A DNA stretch of 64,000 bases from Chamaecrista fasciculata. Taxonomy: Eukaryota; Streptophyta; Magnoliopsida; Fabales; Fabaceae. This document shows positions 45,149 to 57,106 of the stretch, piece by piece. The notes below the pieces were generated by a model. That model was not told the DNA's origin, did not search any database, and was given only the letters and a program-made list of their open reading frames with translations. The position numbers were made by a program, and so were the translations under genes. Positions within the stretch are counted from its first letter, which is position 1. Each line of letters starts with the position of its first letter. The stretch covers positions 124,001 through 188,000 of the forward strand of contig QANZ01028415.1 of assembly GCA_003254925.1 (NCBI GenBank), given 5' to 3'.

Positions 45149-48100
45149 ATGGAGTTTCATAAGCGCCAAGATCAGAGCCTCCCTGAGAGGAAAGGCCAGA
45201 AGCGGAAGCTTGAGGCCGATTTCGAAGACGACCGAGAGATCTCGGCGCCTCCCACCGGCGATGCCAGAGACGCCCTCCTCGCTGATGTTACCGTCCAGGT
45301 TGAAATCCTCGACTCCAATTTCTCATGGCGGGAAGCCGATCGAGCTGCGGCTAAGCGCGCCACTCACGTCCTCGCCGAACTTGCCAAGAATGGTAGATTA
45401 ACTTCCCTCGGACCCTGCTCTCCGATCTTGCCATGCCTTGCAATTTATTTGTCTTTCATCAATTGCGACGCTCTCCTTGTCATCTGTACTCTTTGCATGC
45501 GTGTATACCTGTCTAATGGTTTGAGTTTGATGATTGTGTCTGCAGAGGAAGTAGTGAACGTGATTGTTGAAGGAGGTGCTATTCCTGCTTTGGTTAAGCA
45601 TCTTCAAGCGCCGCCTTCGAGTGAGAACGATCTTGGTCTAAAGCCGTTTGAGCATGAGGTCGAGAAAGGGAGTGCTTTCGCTTTGGGACTTCTTGCAGTC
45701 AAGGTAGCTTGACTTCTGTCCTTTCCACTATTAGTTTTCCTAGTATTCCGTAAGTTCTGACGTATGTACTGAATACTGATCAATATGGTGCTGCAAACTA
45801 ACTGAGATTAAGGGGTTAGTTCAATGCTAGATTCATTTTTTTTTTTGTCGTTCCATCGGAAGTGTTAATTATGCGATGGTCATGGAATGCTAATTTGTAA
45901 TTTAGTATATGATTGAATTGGTGAACAAAACTTTGAAATGACAAGTTTTTTACCTGCTTTTGCACTGATTCCCGAGCACATGAAACGCCTGGTCCTAGAC
46001 CTTATAGGACTCTTTTAGGATATATTCATGACTGTTATGGTTGTAGTTACAGTACAGATGGGAACATCTTTCTATGTTTATTCTGTTGGCTTACCACAGG
46101 CTGAACTATAGTCCTAATTATAGGATATAAATAGTCTCGGTTAGTATGGCTCATATATATGTGTATATATATATTGGTCTTTGCATGTCAGTATGTGTTA
46201 TGATTACAGCTTGTCAATTTCAACTATGTATAATTCACATAATAATTGCTAAAATTGCTTTTGTATTTGAAACTCAAACAGCCAGAACATCAGCAACTTA
46301 TTGTTGACAATGGTGCCTTAACGCATCTTGTTGATCTGTTAAAGAGACATAAGAATTTCTCTGCTTCTCGTGCTGTGAATAGTGTTATTCGTAGGGCTGC
46401 TGATGCTATCACTAATCTTGCTCATGAGAACAGCAGCATTAAAACTCGCGTCAGGTTTGCTTTCTCTCCTTAAATCCTATATCAAATTTATAGTTTCAAA
46501 TGGTTTTGTTATCATCATTATCTGGATTCCGTGTGTAGGATGGAAGGTGGAATTCCACCTCTTGTAGAGTTGCTTGAATTCACCGATACAAAGGTACAAA
46601 GGGCAGCTGCTGGTGCATTGCGAACCCTAGCTTTCAAAAATGATGAAAATAAAAATCAGGTAACTGGCGCTTCCTTACTGTTGTGTATTTGAAATTAACT
46701 TAACATGATTAAGTCTCACAAATCATGACTTGGCAGATTGTTGAATGCAATGCTCTTCCAACTTTAATTTTAATGCTTCGTTCTGAAGATGCTGCTATTC
46801 ATTATGAAGCGGTATGGCTTCTACGACTTCTATCAATTATCAATGACAAATTCTGCAATAGTTTAGTATTCATTCAGTCTTTGCTCATCTCTTACCTGCT
46901 CTACTTAATGTTTTTTGATTCTATAACAGGTTGGTGTAATTGGAAATCTTGTACACTCTTCCCCTAATATAAAGAAAGAAGTTCTTCTTGCCGGAGCTTT
47001 ACAACCTGTTATTGGATTACTTAGGTATGTCAGTTCTGAAGTCTGAACTTTGGTAAATTGCAATATTAGTTCCCCCAAACCTCTCTTCCACAGAAATTAT
47101 ATTTTGGATTCTGTTAAATACTTAAAAGTTTTTTTTTTTTTTCCAGTTAATAATGTCAAAAGATACATTTTTTGTAAAATATATTCTTCTATTAACTTAT
47201 TCTAATATTGTTTAATGTAATAGCTCTTGCTGCTCTGAGAGCCAAAGGGAGGCAGCCTTGTTACTTGGTCAGTTTGCAGCAACTGATTCAGACTGTAAGG
47301 TAAGCATAAACTTATCTCTGCTATAAGTAATAAGTAAGGACTTCAGTATTCTGACTTGTACTGAAGGAGAATTTGGAGATGTAGACAGGGGAAGATACCT
47401 TTATATTTCTATATTTATTTGCCTGGATGATAAAGGTGGAAATAAATAGATGCATGAGAGATATTGTTTAATTTTCATGGTTCTCAATTTAAGTGTTGAC
47501 TTGCATCCTACCATTTTTTGCTTATTAAATAAGGATCACTTTGGTCCTATAATATTGATAAGCTGATAACATCTGTGATAATACTTAACAATTATGACAT
47601 ATTATTTTTATCTGCTTCCATTTGTTAATTTTCTTTACTTGGACTTTGTAGGTTCACATTGTTCAGAGAGGTGCTGTCCGACCTCTGATAGAGATGCTTC
47701 AGTCCCCTGATGTACAACTCAGAGAAATGTCCGCCTTTGCTTTGGGGAGATTGGCGCAGGTAATTTTTTTTCGTGTTCCTTTTTCTAGTCACAGCTGTAG
47801 CTCAAGTAGTCAAGTTGAATAGGTAGGGTAACCATTCTATTGAAACAATTTTATGATATTAATTTTTAAATAACATACGTTATTCCTATTTTAGTTTTTC
47901 TCTCTGTAATTATTGTATATAGTGGTAATTGGTCTGCATGTTGTATTCATTTTAGTAAATCCAACTACATATTTTTATATATAAGAGCTATGCAGTTTTT
48001 TCATTTGTATTTTGAAGCTCAGTTATATTGAGCACCATTTCCTCTGCCTTGAAAATAATTACTTTGACACAGGACACCCATAACCAAGCTGGAATTGCAC

Positions 48101-51100
48101 ACAATGGTGGCTTAGTGCCCTTACTCAAGCTCCTTGACTCGAAAAATGGGTCTTTGCAACATAATGCTGCATTTGCTCTTTATGGCCTTGCGGATAATGA
48201 GGTATGATGTCACTCAGACTTTTTTTGAAAAGTCAAAGTTTTCTATCTTTGAGTTGGTGTAAAACACCTTATCTGAGAACAATTTTAATTAACTGCTTTT
48301 TTTTTTCTTAAATTTCATTTTGTCCCATAGGATAATGTGTCTGATTTCATTAGGGTAGGTGGTGTTCAGAGACTTCAGGATGGAGAGTTTATTGTTCAAG
48401 TAAGTGTGACAGTTTAACTTATAAGCTTTTTTTCTTTTGCCCCAATGGGAATATAATCCATCAACGTTGAACTGTATCTTCATTTGTAAAACCTGAAGAA
48501 AAAAAAAGTATCTACCCTTGGACAAAAGTTAATTGTTTCTATTGCAGGCGACAAAAGATTGTGTTGCAAAGACATTGAAAAGATTAGAGGAGAAGATTCA
48601 TGGCCGTGTAAGCTGAATTTCACATCACATTCATGTTACTTTTATGCATTACTTGTACATAATTCCTTATGCGTTCTACTACTCAATGAATTCCTGAGGT
48701 TTGTAATTTTTTGTTTTTCTTCATGTAGGTCCTGAACCATTTGTTATATCTTATGCGAGTTTCAGAGAAGGCTGTCCAAAGACGAGTTGCTTTGGCTCTT
48801 GCTCATCTTTGTTCTGCAGATGATCAGAGAACCATATTCATTGATAACAATGGTAAGCATCTCAAAGATAATCTATATTTTATAGTTATATACACATTGG
48901 TTCTTTATGCTTAAAATCTATTTTATGGTTATTCTGTTTTGTTGCTCTGATTGTATGCATGCAGGTTTGGAATTGCTTATTGGGCTTCTTGGCTCATCTA
49001 GTCCTAAGCAGCAACTTGATGGTGCTATTGCTTTGTGCAAGTTGGCCAACAAAGCCATGAGTCTCTCACCAATTGACGCTGCTCCTCCTTCACCTACCCC
49101 CCAGGTAGGCATATTTTCCAGTTGGCTTGTCCTTACTCTGGCTTTTGCATGAAACTTGCTGAATAGCTCTCTCATGCACTCTTCTCTTGCTCATCTAAAA
49201 CTTCACAAAATAAGACGTTTCATGAAAGTTAGAATTTATATGATGATAGATTACTTGTCTTGCAGGTTTATTTAGGAGAGCAGTATGTAAACAATGCAAC
49301 CTTGTCTGATGTTACATTTCTGGTTGAAGGTTGAAGCTTTTCAGAGACATTTTTTTCCTGATTGTAGCTTAGCTGAAATTTGTTGGTCGTAGCTTCAGTT
49401 TGCATGAGTAGTTAATTGGTTAATATTCATTCATCAATGCAGGGAAACGGTTTTATGCTCACAGAATCTGCCTGCTTGCATCTTCGGATGCTTTTCGTGC
49501 TATGTTTGATGGTGGTTATAGGGTGAGTAAACCCCCGCCCCCCCTTCTCCCTCCAAGAAAAAAGAAAGGAAAAAGGAAACCACTCAATTGGTTAACTTGG
49601 ATATGCTTTATAATTGCCAAAGCTTTATTTTATTCCAAGTAGCAAAGAGATGTGATGGATGTTTGTCCGTTGATGTATTTAGGCTACGCCTTAATTGAGT
49701 GTTTGGTATGACAGGAGAAGGATGCAAGGGATATAGAGATTCCAAATATTAGATGGGAGGTTTTCGAGCTAATGATGAGGTCTATTCTGCACTCACATCT
49801 AATTAAATTTTTTCTGTGAGATCTTCTAATGATTTGCAATCCACTTGATATAATTTTTATTGAAATAATTTTTTTTTTGTCTAGATTCATATATACTGGA
49901 TCTGTTGATGTTACTTTGGACATTGCCCAAGATCTCCTCCGAGCAGCTGATCAATATCTTTTAGAAGGGCTTAAGAGACTCTGTGAGTACACAATAGCAC
50001 AGGTGAGCGAAGAAAATTATTTTGTATGCATATTCAAAATCACATATTCCTATACTAGTAGTAGATCTGTAAGTGGTAATGTTTAATTTTGGTCTCAGGA
50101 TATATCACTGGAAAATGTATCAAGTATGTATGAACTTTCGGAAGCCTTCAACGCAATATCATTGAGGCACACATGCATCCTTTTTATCATGGAGCAGTTT
50201 GATAAATTGAGTGCCAGACCAGGGTATATCTGATCCCTTCAGCCTTGTTTGCCTTTCTGACATTTCCTTACCTCTAGATGCTGTGATAAATTTTAGTTGT
50301 AGGCTATTAATTTTGTAATGATAAGTCATATATATGAAGTAATATCTTGAGTAACGTGGAAAGAGTCTAGTGTGGTGTACTTCCCTACTGCTCACTGATT
50401 TGTGTTCCTTGCAATTTTGTTCTGCATGTTGTTGACCCAGAAAAGAATTAAGATTCTGAATTTTAAGTGGTAGTACTTAAATATTGACACTGTTAAAATC
50501 CTGAAGCATGATTAATCAGCCTCTCTATCCAGTGATTGATAAGGAATAGTACTTCAGATCATAGAGAACTCCTCATACTTCTTTGAGAGGCGAGGCACGG
50601 CTTGTGAGCATGGGCTATTGAATGTCTCTTAATGGTACAGTTTAGGCAACGGAAATGCATTTAATTACCATACATAAATCAATCCCCTTCCACGTTCTTG
50701 TGATTCAAATTTATTGATGATGTAGAAACTAGAAGCTCTGAAACTTGCCTTCATCCATGGTTGATGTCTTATTTTTATGCAACTAGGGGAATCATTTTCT
50801 GTGTATTAGGTGTTGATATTTACAGCATTGAGATGGGGAAGAGCCATTTACTGCTTCCTACCCCTCTCTTTTTCTAGGTCTATTTCCTGACCCTTATGAT
50901 GGATCATTAGCTTAATTATAGATGGGTTTTGGTAGTAGGACCTGACCTTTGATTTGAAATAAGCTGGATTACCACAGTTTCAGCTAGTTTGTTAGAGCAT
51001 AGTTGTTTTGAATTTGGTTCTTGTTATATACTTAAATAGTTGAATAGTTAAATCACGTGTAATGGTTGAAATTCATGTATATCACTGCATCAGTTCTATG

Positions 51101-51248
51101 TCTGAAGGTTATTTTTTTCAGCTTCTCAAGTTTTTATATGCCAAATATTTGCAGGCACTCTTGTCTGGTTCAGCGAATAATACCGGAGATTCGCAACTAC
51201 TTCGCTAAAGCACTCACGAAAGCTAGTACCCGTGACATCCGACTGTAG
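45149..51248 (+). CDS. ARIA: ARM repeat and BTB/POZ protein ARIA
   Basis: Nuclear adaptor that in Arabidopsis binds the bZIP factor ABF2 in abscisic-acid responses; BTB proteins of this kind can also serve CUL3 ligases. Nineteen exons: 45149-45392, 45546-45703, 46282-46454, 46539-46659, 46737-46811, 46930-47024, 47224-47299, 47652-47759, 48073-48201, 48331-48399, 48548-48607, 48729-48852, 48965-49104, 49266-49329, 49443-49522, 49715-49779, 49885-50002, 50099-50223, 51155-51248. Total 2118 nt, 705 residues (Arabidopsis 710), all phases consistent. Basic NLS-like ERKGQKRKLE is at 13-22. Armadillo repeats fill about 80-500 (VNSVIRRAADAITNLAHENS, GAVRPLIEMLQSPDVQL, GGLVPLLKLLDSKNGSLQHN). The BTB domain starts near 535 (LSDVTFLVEG, AHRICLLASSDAFRAMFDGG) and runs into a BACK-like end. 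The paralogue ABAP1 is the main alternative. Confidence 0.95.
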
Positions 51249-52683
51249 TAGTATGCCATTCTATTCTTGACATCTAACCATTTGTGATGTACAGAATGCG
51301 GTAGATGTTCTTCCTGTTGAAATCAGGGAAGGAGATCTCCTCTATTGAGTATAGCAAGGCTGAAAGAAATATCTGACATGAGTCACGCATGTTGCTTTGT
51401 GAAGCTGTGTAAGTCCCTTCTGTCTGTAACGTCATTATCATAGATGTTAGCAAATATGACCTTCACGAACATTGTTTTTTTCTCATGCAATATTGTGATG
51501 GTTGTATGATTTGAAGCTCTCTCCTTTGGTTTTACATTAGGGAATTACGAATTGCTGCGTTTGTGCTACTAGGTTTGATGTTTCTCTAAGCATGTATATG
51601 TATATATCACATTTAATTAGGTAGTTGTTGTATGCAAGAAAGTAGTTTGATTAGGTCATTTATGCCAGGCCATTAAATCATGTCCTATGATTTAGTAATT
51701 TGTGATGTTAGTGTTGCAAATACATAATTTGACTACTCACGAACCCAAGGCATTTTGGAATTCAATGCCTGTGGCCCCATAAAATTTGGCACGGTCTTTG
51801 CTTTCTGCATGTAATCATGCAGTAGAACATGAACCAGAGCAAGGGTAAATTACAGAAGTGCGGAGATTTTACCACGTTCTGCTATTATGTATTTATGTTA
51901 TATGCGTTTCCCATTTTTTTAGGCAATCAATGAGTCTTTTGATGTTTTAGGGTGACATTGATGTTCCTCGACCTTTTTCTTTTAAAAAGATTTTGTTCTC
52001 CATGCCACGGTAACAATAACTAAAAGAAATCAGTTCCTACGAAAAAAAAAGGTTAGATTATTTTATGTGGGTTTAAGGCGAAGTCTATATTCTTATTTAT
52101 CAATTAAAATGCAACAAGTCGTACGTTAATACAATAGCTAATCTCTATAATTTGGGTTCAATTTAGATGGGCGGTGCCTTGTGTCGAGCTAGAAAAAATG
52201 GATTTTTAGTGCGTTAAATTAAAATGAAGACGCCCTTATGCATAAGAAATGAAAGTAGTGACAAAACGTGACAAAATTTGAATTACGTACCCATAATAAG
52301 AATTTTATTATTTTCATTTCTATAAAATAACTTTTAGTCGGTTTTGATTGTCATATTAAACATAGAACTGTTACGATTATTCCACTATTCGTTGTGATTT
52401 GTTGAATTACGCTGTTGAAAAATGTAAAATAATGATGTACTAAACCAATGAGAAATGTGCCTTTTTTTCTCTTTTGTTGGGCTCTGCCCCGTTCGATGCA
52501 TCAAGAAAAAACAATGTGAAATACGTCATTTTGCGAGGCGTTATGACGTTGTGTTTACCAATAGAACGAAATTATTGGGTTGGAGACGGCTATGCAATAT
52601 TTTCGAGAGAATTTGGTTATGTAGGAGCTTGACGGCCTTGACCTCTCTTATGTCTTTTTCTTCTATTTATAATTAGGATTTAT
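51249..52683. other. ARIA 3' region and intergenic DNA
   Basis: The first few hundred bases carry the ARIA 3' untranslated region. The open frame 52455-52676 has no recognisable domain. No element ends were found. Confidence 0.5.
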
Positions 52684-52836
52684 CTAATATGTGTTCTTAA
52701 GACACATTTTAAAGTTTTTTTTATTGATTAGTAAAACATCTTGAATCTTGAAATTTATGAAAATTCATTTAAAATGTTTAAAAACTCGCTTAATCAATAA
52801 ATAAACCTTAACATGTGCCCTAAAGGCACACGTTAG
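52684..52836. mobile_element. 153-bp fold-back MITE with CTAA/TTAG ends
   Basis: The left CTAATATGTGTTCTTAAGAC pairs with the inverse of the right end (CTAACGTGTGCCTTTAGGGC). The pairing continues inward through TTATTGATTA and TAATCAATAA, so almost the whole element folds back. Each end also forms its own small hairpin. No target duplication was recognised. The end hairpin is similar to the one at 30662-30688. Confidence 0.65.
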
Positions 52837-53304
52837 AAGGACTCTTATAATTATTTTATTTATAAAGAAGAAAAACAAATATTTTAGTGGGCTCCAGCTC
52901 CCACAAACAACACACTTTTGGAGAAGGCATATATTGTAAAAGAAGATCATACAGGTACAGGATATTTATATGAGGAGAAAACGTATAGGATTTTGATATA
53001 TACATTTAGAATGGTTTAATATTTGATATATTTTTGGGTATTAAAAGACATGTTAAAAAAAAATCAATATTTTTAATTTTAAATTTTTTATATGAATAAT
53101 AACGAGTGCCAAAATATTCAATTTCAATTTGTAGAGATAAAGTTCAATTTCAATTTGTAGAGCTAAAGTCCATTTCTTTTTCCGTAAAAAGCAAATTCAT
53201 TAAACGAAAACAGAGTACAGAGTTTTAAGCCTGTTTAATTCATTGACGTCAATGAGTGGTCACTCTTTTCTCCCCCACAAATCACAGCCACAGTTCCAAT
53301 TACC

Positions 53305-53314
53305 CTATATATTC
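53305..53314 (+). promoter_or_regulatory. candidate TATA box for the carboxylesterase gene
   Basis: CTATATATTC lies 77 bp upstream of the start codon, consistent with a leader of about 45 bases. Confidence 0.45.
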
Positions 53315-53381
53315 CCATCGATATTCCAAGTATTGATTCATCTTTCCCTCCCTGCTTAACTTGGTTGTTACAATAATATCA

Positions 53382-54374
53382 ATGGATTCCACAAGTACTG
53401 CGAAAGAGATAGTCATAGAGATTCCTGAGTACATCAAAGTCTTGAATGATGGCAGCATCGAACGACCCCGAAATTTCCCAATTGTCCCTCCCTCCCTTCA
53501 CGACCCGATTTCCGGCGTCTCTTCCAAAGACATTGTCATCTCCGACAACCCCTCCATCTCTGCTCGTCTTTACCTTCCCAATTCCACTCTTCTCGAAAAT
53601 CCCTCTTCAAATTCAAAACTCCCAATCTTGCTTTACTTCCATGGCGGCGGATTCTTCTTCGAATCTGCTTTCTCCCAACTCTATCATTCCCACTTCACCT
53701 CTTTCGTCTCTCAATTCCCTCTCCTCGTCGTCTCCGTCGAGTACAGACTCGCCCCTGAAACCCCTCTTCCCGCCGCCTACAACGATTGTTGGGATTCTCT
53801 TAAATGGCTCTCTTCTCACTTCGCCGCCGGCGAAAACCCCCATAACGCAGACCCATGGCTAATCGATCATGGCGATTTTAGCAGAATCTTCATTGGGGGT
53901 GATAGCGCCGGTGGTAATATTGTTCATAACGTCGCCATTAAAGCTGGATCTGAAGCTTTGCCTGGTGGGGTCAAAATTCTGGGTGCTATTTACTCCCACC
54001 CTTACTTCTACAGCTCGCAGAAGATTGGATCTGAATCAGATAGTGCGATTCAATTCTTGACTAGGATTTGGGATCTTGTGTACCCATCTGCGCCTGGTGG
54101 GATTGATAGCTTTTACATTAATCCGTTGGCTTCTGATGCTCCTAGCTTGAGTGGGCTTGGGTGTTCGAAGCTGATTATGTGTGTTGCAGGGAAGGATAAA
54201 TTAAGGGACAGAGGGATTTGGTACTACGAGGCTGTGAAGAAGAGTGGGTGGGGAGGGACGTTGGAGTTTTTTGAAGAGGAAGAGGAGGATCATGTTTATC
54301 ATATCCTTCATTGTCAATCTCACAATGCCCAGAAAATGATCCACCGATTGGCTTCTTTTATCCTTCAACACTGA
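53382..54374 (+). CDS. plant carboxylesterase (CXE), 2-hydroxyisoflavanone dehydratase-like
   Basis: Intronless, 330 residues, alpha/beta-hydrolase of the hormone-sensitive-lipase-like plant CXE family. The oxyanion-hole motif HGGG is at 87-90. The nucleophile is Ser175 in GGDSAGGN. Asp272 (GKDKLRDRG) and His304 (EDHVYH) complete the triad. The opening MDSTSTAKEIVIEIPEYIKV and SSKDIVISDNP resemble legume 2-hydroxyisoflavanone dehydratases. Some enzymes of that group carry Thr in place of the nucleophilic Ser, whereas this one has Ser, favouring ester hydrolysis; the substrate cannot be read from sequence. The start at 53382 is the first ATG; an upstream in-frame extension has no ATG. No signal peptide, so probably cytosolic. 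Confidence 0.9.
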   Translation: MDSTSTAKEIVIEIPEYIKVLNDGSIERPRNFPIVPPSLHDPISGVSSKDIVISDNPSISARLYLPNSTLLENPSSNSKLPILLYFHGGGFFFESAFSQLYHSHFTSFVSQFPLLVVSVEYRLAPETPLPAAYNDCWDSLKWLSSHFAAGENPHNADPWLIDHGDFSRIFIGGDSAGGNIVHNVAIKAGSEALPGGVKILGAIYSHPYFYSSQKIGSESDSAIQFLTRIWDLVYPSAPGGIDSFYINPLASDAPSLSGLGCSKLIMCVAGKDKLRDRGIWYYEAVKKSGWGGTLEFFEEEEEDHVYHILHCQSHNAQKMIHRLASFILQH

Positions 54375-54963
54375 ATACTTAATCAGAATTGCGATCTTTC
54401 TGTCAGTTTGTCAAGTTTCAATAAACTCGGGACTCCATTGAGTTCTGTTGTGTCTTGTGATACAATCTCTCTTTATTTAAGCTTCATTTTCATATACATT
54501 GCTAGGACAACCCAATTAATTGTATTGTCATAGGCTCATAAGATATGTGGCTCATTTCATGATCAGCCACATTTATAGATGTTTGATTAACTATACATAT
54601 TCAGCTGTTTCCAATCTAATTAATTTTCCAACAAAAAGAGTGATTGGGCCTTCTACAGAACAAGGCGTGTCAGCCCAAAAGTTGGCAATGTTCGATCGAG
54701 TCAAGCCTTCACAAAATTACGAGTGCCTAACAACCAACAAATCATAATTAGCTTCATATATGATGCCTGGTACAAGTTAATTATTCTCAAATACCAAGTT
54801 ATTTCCTTCACCGTGGTATATCAATTTTTATGAACCGGAAAAAATGATAATTTTCTGGTTAGTTATGGATCGCATTTCATTTCTAAAAACACACAATTAC
54901 ATTACAAATTAATCAATGTAAAGAAATAAATTAATTACCTGAGAGATATATATAGTTCGTATA
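54375..54963. other. carboxylesterase 3' region and intergenic DNA
   Basis: AT-rich with AATAAA-like signals near 54420. No further gene is seen. Confidence 0.5.
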
Positions 54964-55640
54964 TGATATACACCCCTCGGGATCACCCCTCGGAAGCCGG
55001 CGGCGCGGACTCCCCCTCGGACCTTTCGGAGGGACTAGTGATATACACTCCTCGGAATGGCCCCTCGGAGTTGTTATCCAAGAACACAAAGGATACCCGA
55101 CGGAGGGGCAACCCAGGCAGGTTCCCCCTCCCACACTCAAGCATTTAATGCCAAGATATTGGCATTAAATGCCAGGATCCGTGAAAGCACGTGACAGGAC
55201 AAGAAGAACACGCAAAAGGACTAAAACGCCCCCTGCGCGCAGACCAAACCATGAAAAGCACTCCTGGCTATCACTGACAACCAGGAGAGAAGGTTGGAAA
55301 TCCCACCGTACCCTGGCAGTGATAGCTGTCACGTCAAAAGCAGAAACCTACACCAACCCACTTTTCCTCACACATCCCGAGTACACCCCTAACGTCTCAG
55401 AGAGAGACCTCGTACGAACATGAGACAAAAGGGAAGGAGGATAAAAGGAAAAGGGGGGACCTTTTCTAAGGTAACGACTCTCTCTCTCTAAAAATATTCA
55501 AACTCTCCAGCTTTCTCTCACTAACTTAAGCATCGGAGAAGAATCGCAGGGAACCCCCTGTGCATTCTCGTTTGCAGGTTCCGACGACCCTTGCTTGCCG
55601 GAAACTGCCCTTCACTGTGAACTCAAGGTTAGATTTACCC
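54964..55640 (+). mobile_element. GC-rich LTR-like segment (solo LTR or short retroelement remnant)
   Basis: It starts TGATATACACCCCTCGG, a phrase repeated in slightly changed form at 55039. The first 130 bp iterate CCCCTCGG words. Then follow a GC-rich body, a TATA-like GGATAAAAGG at about 55440, a CTCTCTCTCT tract, and an end with CGGAGAAGAATCGCAGGGAA and GTTTGCAGGTTCCGACGA. This order is typical of U3-R-U5 in plant Gypsy-type LTRs. The exact 3' end and a target duplication were not established, and no pol region follows. Confidence 0.5.
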
Positions 55641-56255
55641 TAATCCAGCTTTGTAGTTTTCAGTATATAAAATAAAAGCACGCGTGGTCAACTTCAAAGT
55701 CATGAGTTCATGTTTTATATATTTGTGGAAATTGGAATACTCTTATACTGTTCGATCCTAGCTAGAGATTTTAGTTTCATTAGAAAGCAAGGTGTTAGTC
55801 GTCTTTTGCTTGGCAGTAAATGGAAAAGCTATCTTGAATGGCCGGTTTCATTGCCACATTGGGAAATAAGGATATATATATATATATATATATATATACC
55901 ATGCATGTAGGTTATATATGTTTGGAAAGTTTCATGCCAAATTCTCCAACTTCAAATTACTGCAATTACATTTTTAGCAATTTATAATTATATCAGATTC
56001 CGTCATGCCTTCCATGAAAATTGAATGACAGAGACCTTCTTTCTTTTTTCTTTTGGTTGAGCTTAAATTTAATTTTTGTATATAGAGGGGTAAAAAGCCT
56101 AGAAGGTGTATCGGTGAGAGAGTAGGTACCTTTTGTTTGTTAAAGATTCTATCATCAATATGTGATGTTGATACTTCATTGATGCAATACTTCATTGATG
56201 CAATACCAACAAAATTTCTAGCTAGTGCCACCTGTCATGTGATGAATTGTTCAGC
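55641..56255. other. intergenic, TA microsatellite
   Basis: A TA repeat runs at about 55870-55898. A tandem TACTTCATTGATGCAA duplication lies near 56170-56205. No gene is supported. Confidence 0.5.
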
Positions 56256-56263
56256 CAGTTTCA

Positions 56264-57106
56264 TAGGGGTGTGCAGCGGTCAGGTTCGAGTGGGTGAGCG
56301 GGTTGATATAATAAGTAGCGGGTTGAATTTTTGACACCCGAACCCGCCCATCAACACATACAACCCGATGAGTTCGGGTTCGGTCGGTCCAGATGGATTG
56401 AACATTTAAAAAAATTAAAAAAAGAAAAAGATATTTTATTATAAAAAATTTTAAAAAAAACTTATACACTCAACATCAGTCACGATGTCTCTAAAAAAAA
56501 TCATTCCACTAACTCCAACCTTCTCTTCTTCCATCTTCTTCATCATAAACCTTGAGTCTTCCATGGCGACGACAGTCAGCTCTAAATATTGACGGCGAAC
56601 TGCAATGTGCCAATGTGAGAGTGAGAGTGAGAGAGTGATACTAATCCATTGTAGATTTGTAATCACTCTTCAGTACAGAACTTTTTTTCGTTTTTTTAGA
56701 TGTGAGAGTGGGATGAGAGAGAGAGTTAGAGAGTAAGGGACGAGAATGAGAGTGTGAGAGTGAAAAAAAATGGAAGAAAAGTCTTAATAATGAGACTGAG
56801 AGAGTGAGAGACTAGAATGGGAGAGAGATGAGAATGAGGGAGACGTGTTTAAGTTGATTGAAGAATGACACATGAGTAGGTAGTAGCTAGGACATGAGTA
56901 GGCAGTAGCTATTAATACCTAAAACAGTGTGAAGTCAGATCGCAAATTTTTGAATTTTTATGTTAAGTCGGGTCGAGTTTAATCGGGTTCGAGCGAGTTA
57001 ATCCGATAACTCGAGCAGACTGAGTTTTTCTAAAAAATAAAACCGAACTAAACCGAAGGGGTAAACCCGAACCCGATAGTCGGGTCAACCCATTTTTGCA
57101 CACCTA
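56264..57106. mobile_element. hAT-like element of CGGGTTCGGG words
   Basis: It starts TAGGGGTGTGCA and ends TGCACACCTA. The 8-bp flanks CAGTTTCA / CACTTTCA (56256-56263, 57107-57114) match at seven of eight positions, fitting a hAT duplication. Both ends are built from GGGTTCGGGT, CGGGTTGA, ACCCGAACCCG and GGTCGGGTC words. The centre (about 56450-56850) is AT-rich with GAGAGTGAGAG tracts. No transposase is seen. Confidence 0.65.

Noticed and set aside
53446..53862. A second plus-strand frame of 138 codons within the carboxylesterase
   Set aside because: It is Pro/Ser-rich from frame-shifted reading of the true coding sequence, which carries the catalytic triad.
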